A stretch of DNA of 64,000 bases from Stappia indica (GTDB lineage Bacteria > Pseudomonadota > Alphaproteobacteria > Rhizobiales > Stappiaceae): contig NZ_MBQE01000004.1 of the NCBI RefSeq assembly GCF_001696535.1, positions 310,001 to 374,000 on the forward strand, in the 5' to 3' direction. Position 1 is the first letter of the stretch. Each line of letters starts with the position of its first letter. Of the stretch, positions 63,395 to 64,000 are shown in pieces. The notes under the pieces were generated by a model. The model was not told where the DNA came from. It saw only the letters and a list, made by a program, of their open reading frames with translations, and made no database searches. Both the position numbers and the translations under genes were made by a program.

Positions 63395-64000
63395 TCAGCG
63401 CCTCCTCAGCCGCGGGTCGACGAGCGCATAGGCGAGATCGACGAGGAAAGTCACCAGAATCACGCAGGCGACCAGCAGCACGACGACGCTCTTCACCACG
63501 ATCAGGTCGCGCTGGGTGATCGCCTGGAAGATCAGCCGCCCGAGACCGGGCAGGTAGAACACGTTTTCGATGATGATCGTGCCGGCGATGAGGAACGAGA
63601 ACTGCAGGCCAAGGATCGTCAGGACCGGGATCAAGGCGTTGCGCACCGCATGCTTCCACAGCACCGCGCGCCGCGTCAGGCCCTTGGCGCGCGCCGTGCG
63701 GACATAGTCCTCGTGCAGCGCGTCGATGAGGGAGGAGCGCATGACACGGGCAAGGATCGCCGCCTGCGGCAGCGCCAGCGCGATGGCCGGCAGCAGGAGG
63801 GCTTTCAGCGGCGGCCACAGGCCGGCCTCCCATCCGGGAAAGCCGCCGGAGGGCACCAGCCGCAGCGTGACCGCGAAGACGAAGACCAGCAGCATGGCGA
63901 ACCAGAAATTCGGCACGGCAATGCCGACCTGCGTCAGGGCCATGATGCCGCCGTCCTGCCAGCGGCCGCGCTTGGACGCGGCATAGACGCCGACGGGGAT
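63395..64000 (-). CDS. Dipeptide-type ABC importer permease (DppB family), incomplete at the right edge
   Basis: This is the C-terminal 201 residues of a DppB-type permease. The reading frame stays open through position 64000 (the visible N-terminus includes YAASKRGRWQDGGIMALTQV), so the true start lies outside the window. Seen here are GIAVPNFWFAMLLVFVFAV, the EAA loop HEDYVRTARAKGLTRRAVLW and the C-terminal helix VVLLVACVILVTFLVDLAYA. The binding-protein gene is probably just beyond the edge. Confidence 0.92.
   Translation of the reverse strand: MPVGVYAASKRGRWQDGGIMALTQVGIAVPNFWFAMLLVFVFAVTLRLVPSGGFPGWEAGLWPPLKALLLPAIALALPQAAILARVMRSSLIDALHEDYVRTARAKGLTRRAVLWKHAVRNALIPVLTILGLQFSFLIAGTIIIENVFYLPGLGRLIFQAITQRDLIVVKSVVVLLVACVILVTFLVDLAYALVDPRLRRR

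Noticed and set aside
1-64000. tRNA, rRNA, CRISPR arrays, insertion sequences and phage genes
   Set aside because: I looked for cloverleaf-like anticodon arms, regular direct repeats with spacers, transposase motifs and integrase motifs, and saw none.

Overview
The window is one continuous stretch of GC-rich chromosomal DNA (I judge well over 60% GC by eye) from an alphaproteobacterium, most likely a member of the Hyphomicrobiales (Rhizobiales). Supporting signs are a fused anthranilate synthase TrpE(G) behind a Trp-codon leader peptide, several dipeptide-type ABC importers, a single-chain 2-aminobenzoyl-CoA type monooxygenase/reductase, and no insertion sequence, phage, CRISPR or tRNA gene that I can see. 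I cannot name the genus. Gene density is very high and no gene-free gap exceeds 300 bases.

Layout. 33-6039: an oligopeptide-type ABC importer operon (double ATPase, binding protein, two permeases), then a small SAM methyltransferase (6130-6723). 12331 back to 6704 (minus strand): four glycosyltransferases and a NodB-like deacetylase, almost all overlapping. Divergent from it, 12492-17931 (plus strand): an unusual ABC-exporter-like protein with a degenerate, interrupted ATPase domain, a cyclic-nucleotide-binding protein, a metallo-beta-lactamase-fold hydrolase and a membrane class III adenylate cyclase. I regard this two-armed glycan plus cyclic-nucleotide locus as the best candidate for an undescribed system. 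18044-20775: an SDR dehydrogenase and ilvD, convergent on a bidirectional terminator.

20945-36889 looks like one functional unit for an aromatic acid, probably 2-aminobenzoate (anthranilate). It holds a Liv-type ABC importer (minus strand), two unrelated genes (a small secreted protein and a DUF418 membrane protein), the fused monooxygenase/reductase (minus), and divergently an SDR, a MarR regulator, an enoyl-CoA hydratase, an acyl-CoA dehydrogenase, an aryl-CoA ligase, a RidA-like protein and a nitroreductase. An 18-base palindrome in the divergent abm-type promoter recurs with 16/18 identity upstream of the Liv binding-protein gene, which ties importer and catabolic genes to one regulator, presumably the MarR protein.

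36960-42932: a surface-glycan acyltransferase, an NTF2-like protein, a GST with a divergent HxlR regulator, and trpE(G). 43170-53045: two deacylases (AstE/aspartoacylase-like and ArgE-like) and a LysR regulator on the minus strand, divergent from a dipeptide-type ABC importer ending in N-formylglutamate amidohydrolase. Together these suggest uptake and deacylation of N-acyl amino acids or small peptides. 53127-59869: serA, an MFS transporter, an unknown small protein whose ribosome binding site is buried in a hairpin, a thioesterase, a chemoreceptor and a YceI protein. 59978-64000: a ROK sugar kinase directly behind a third dipeptide-type ABC importer, which runs off the right edge.

No search or structure prediction could be run. 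Function calls rest on motifs recognised by eye, and positions inside proteins are approximate.
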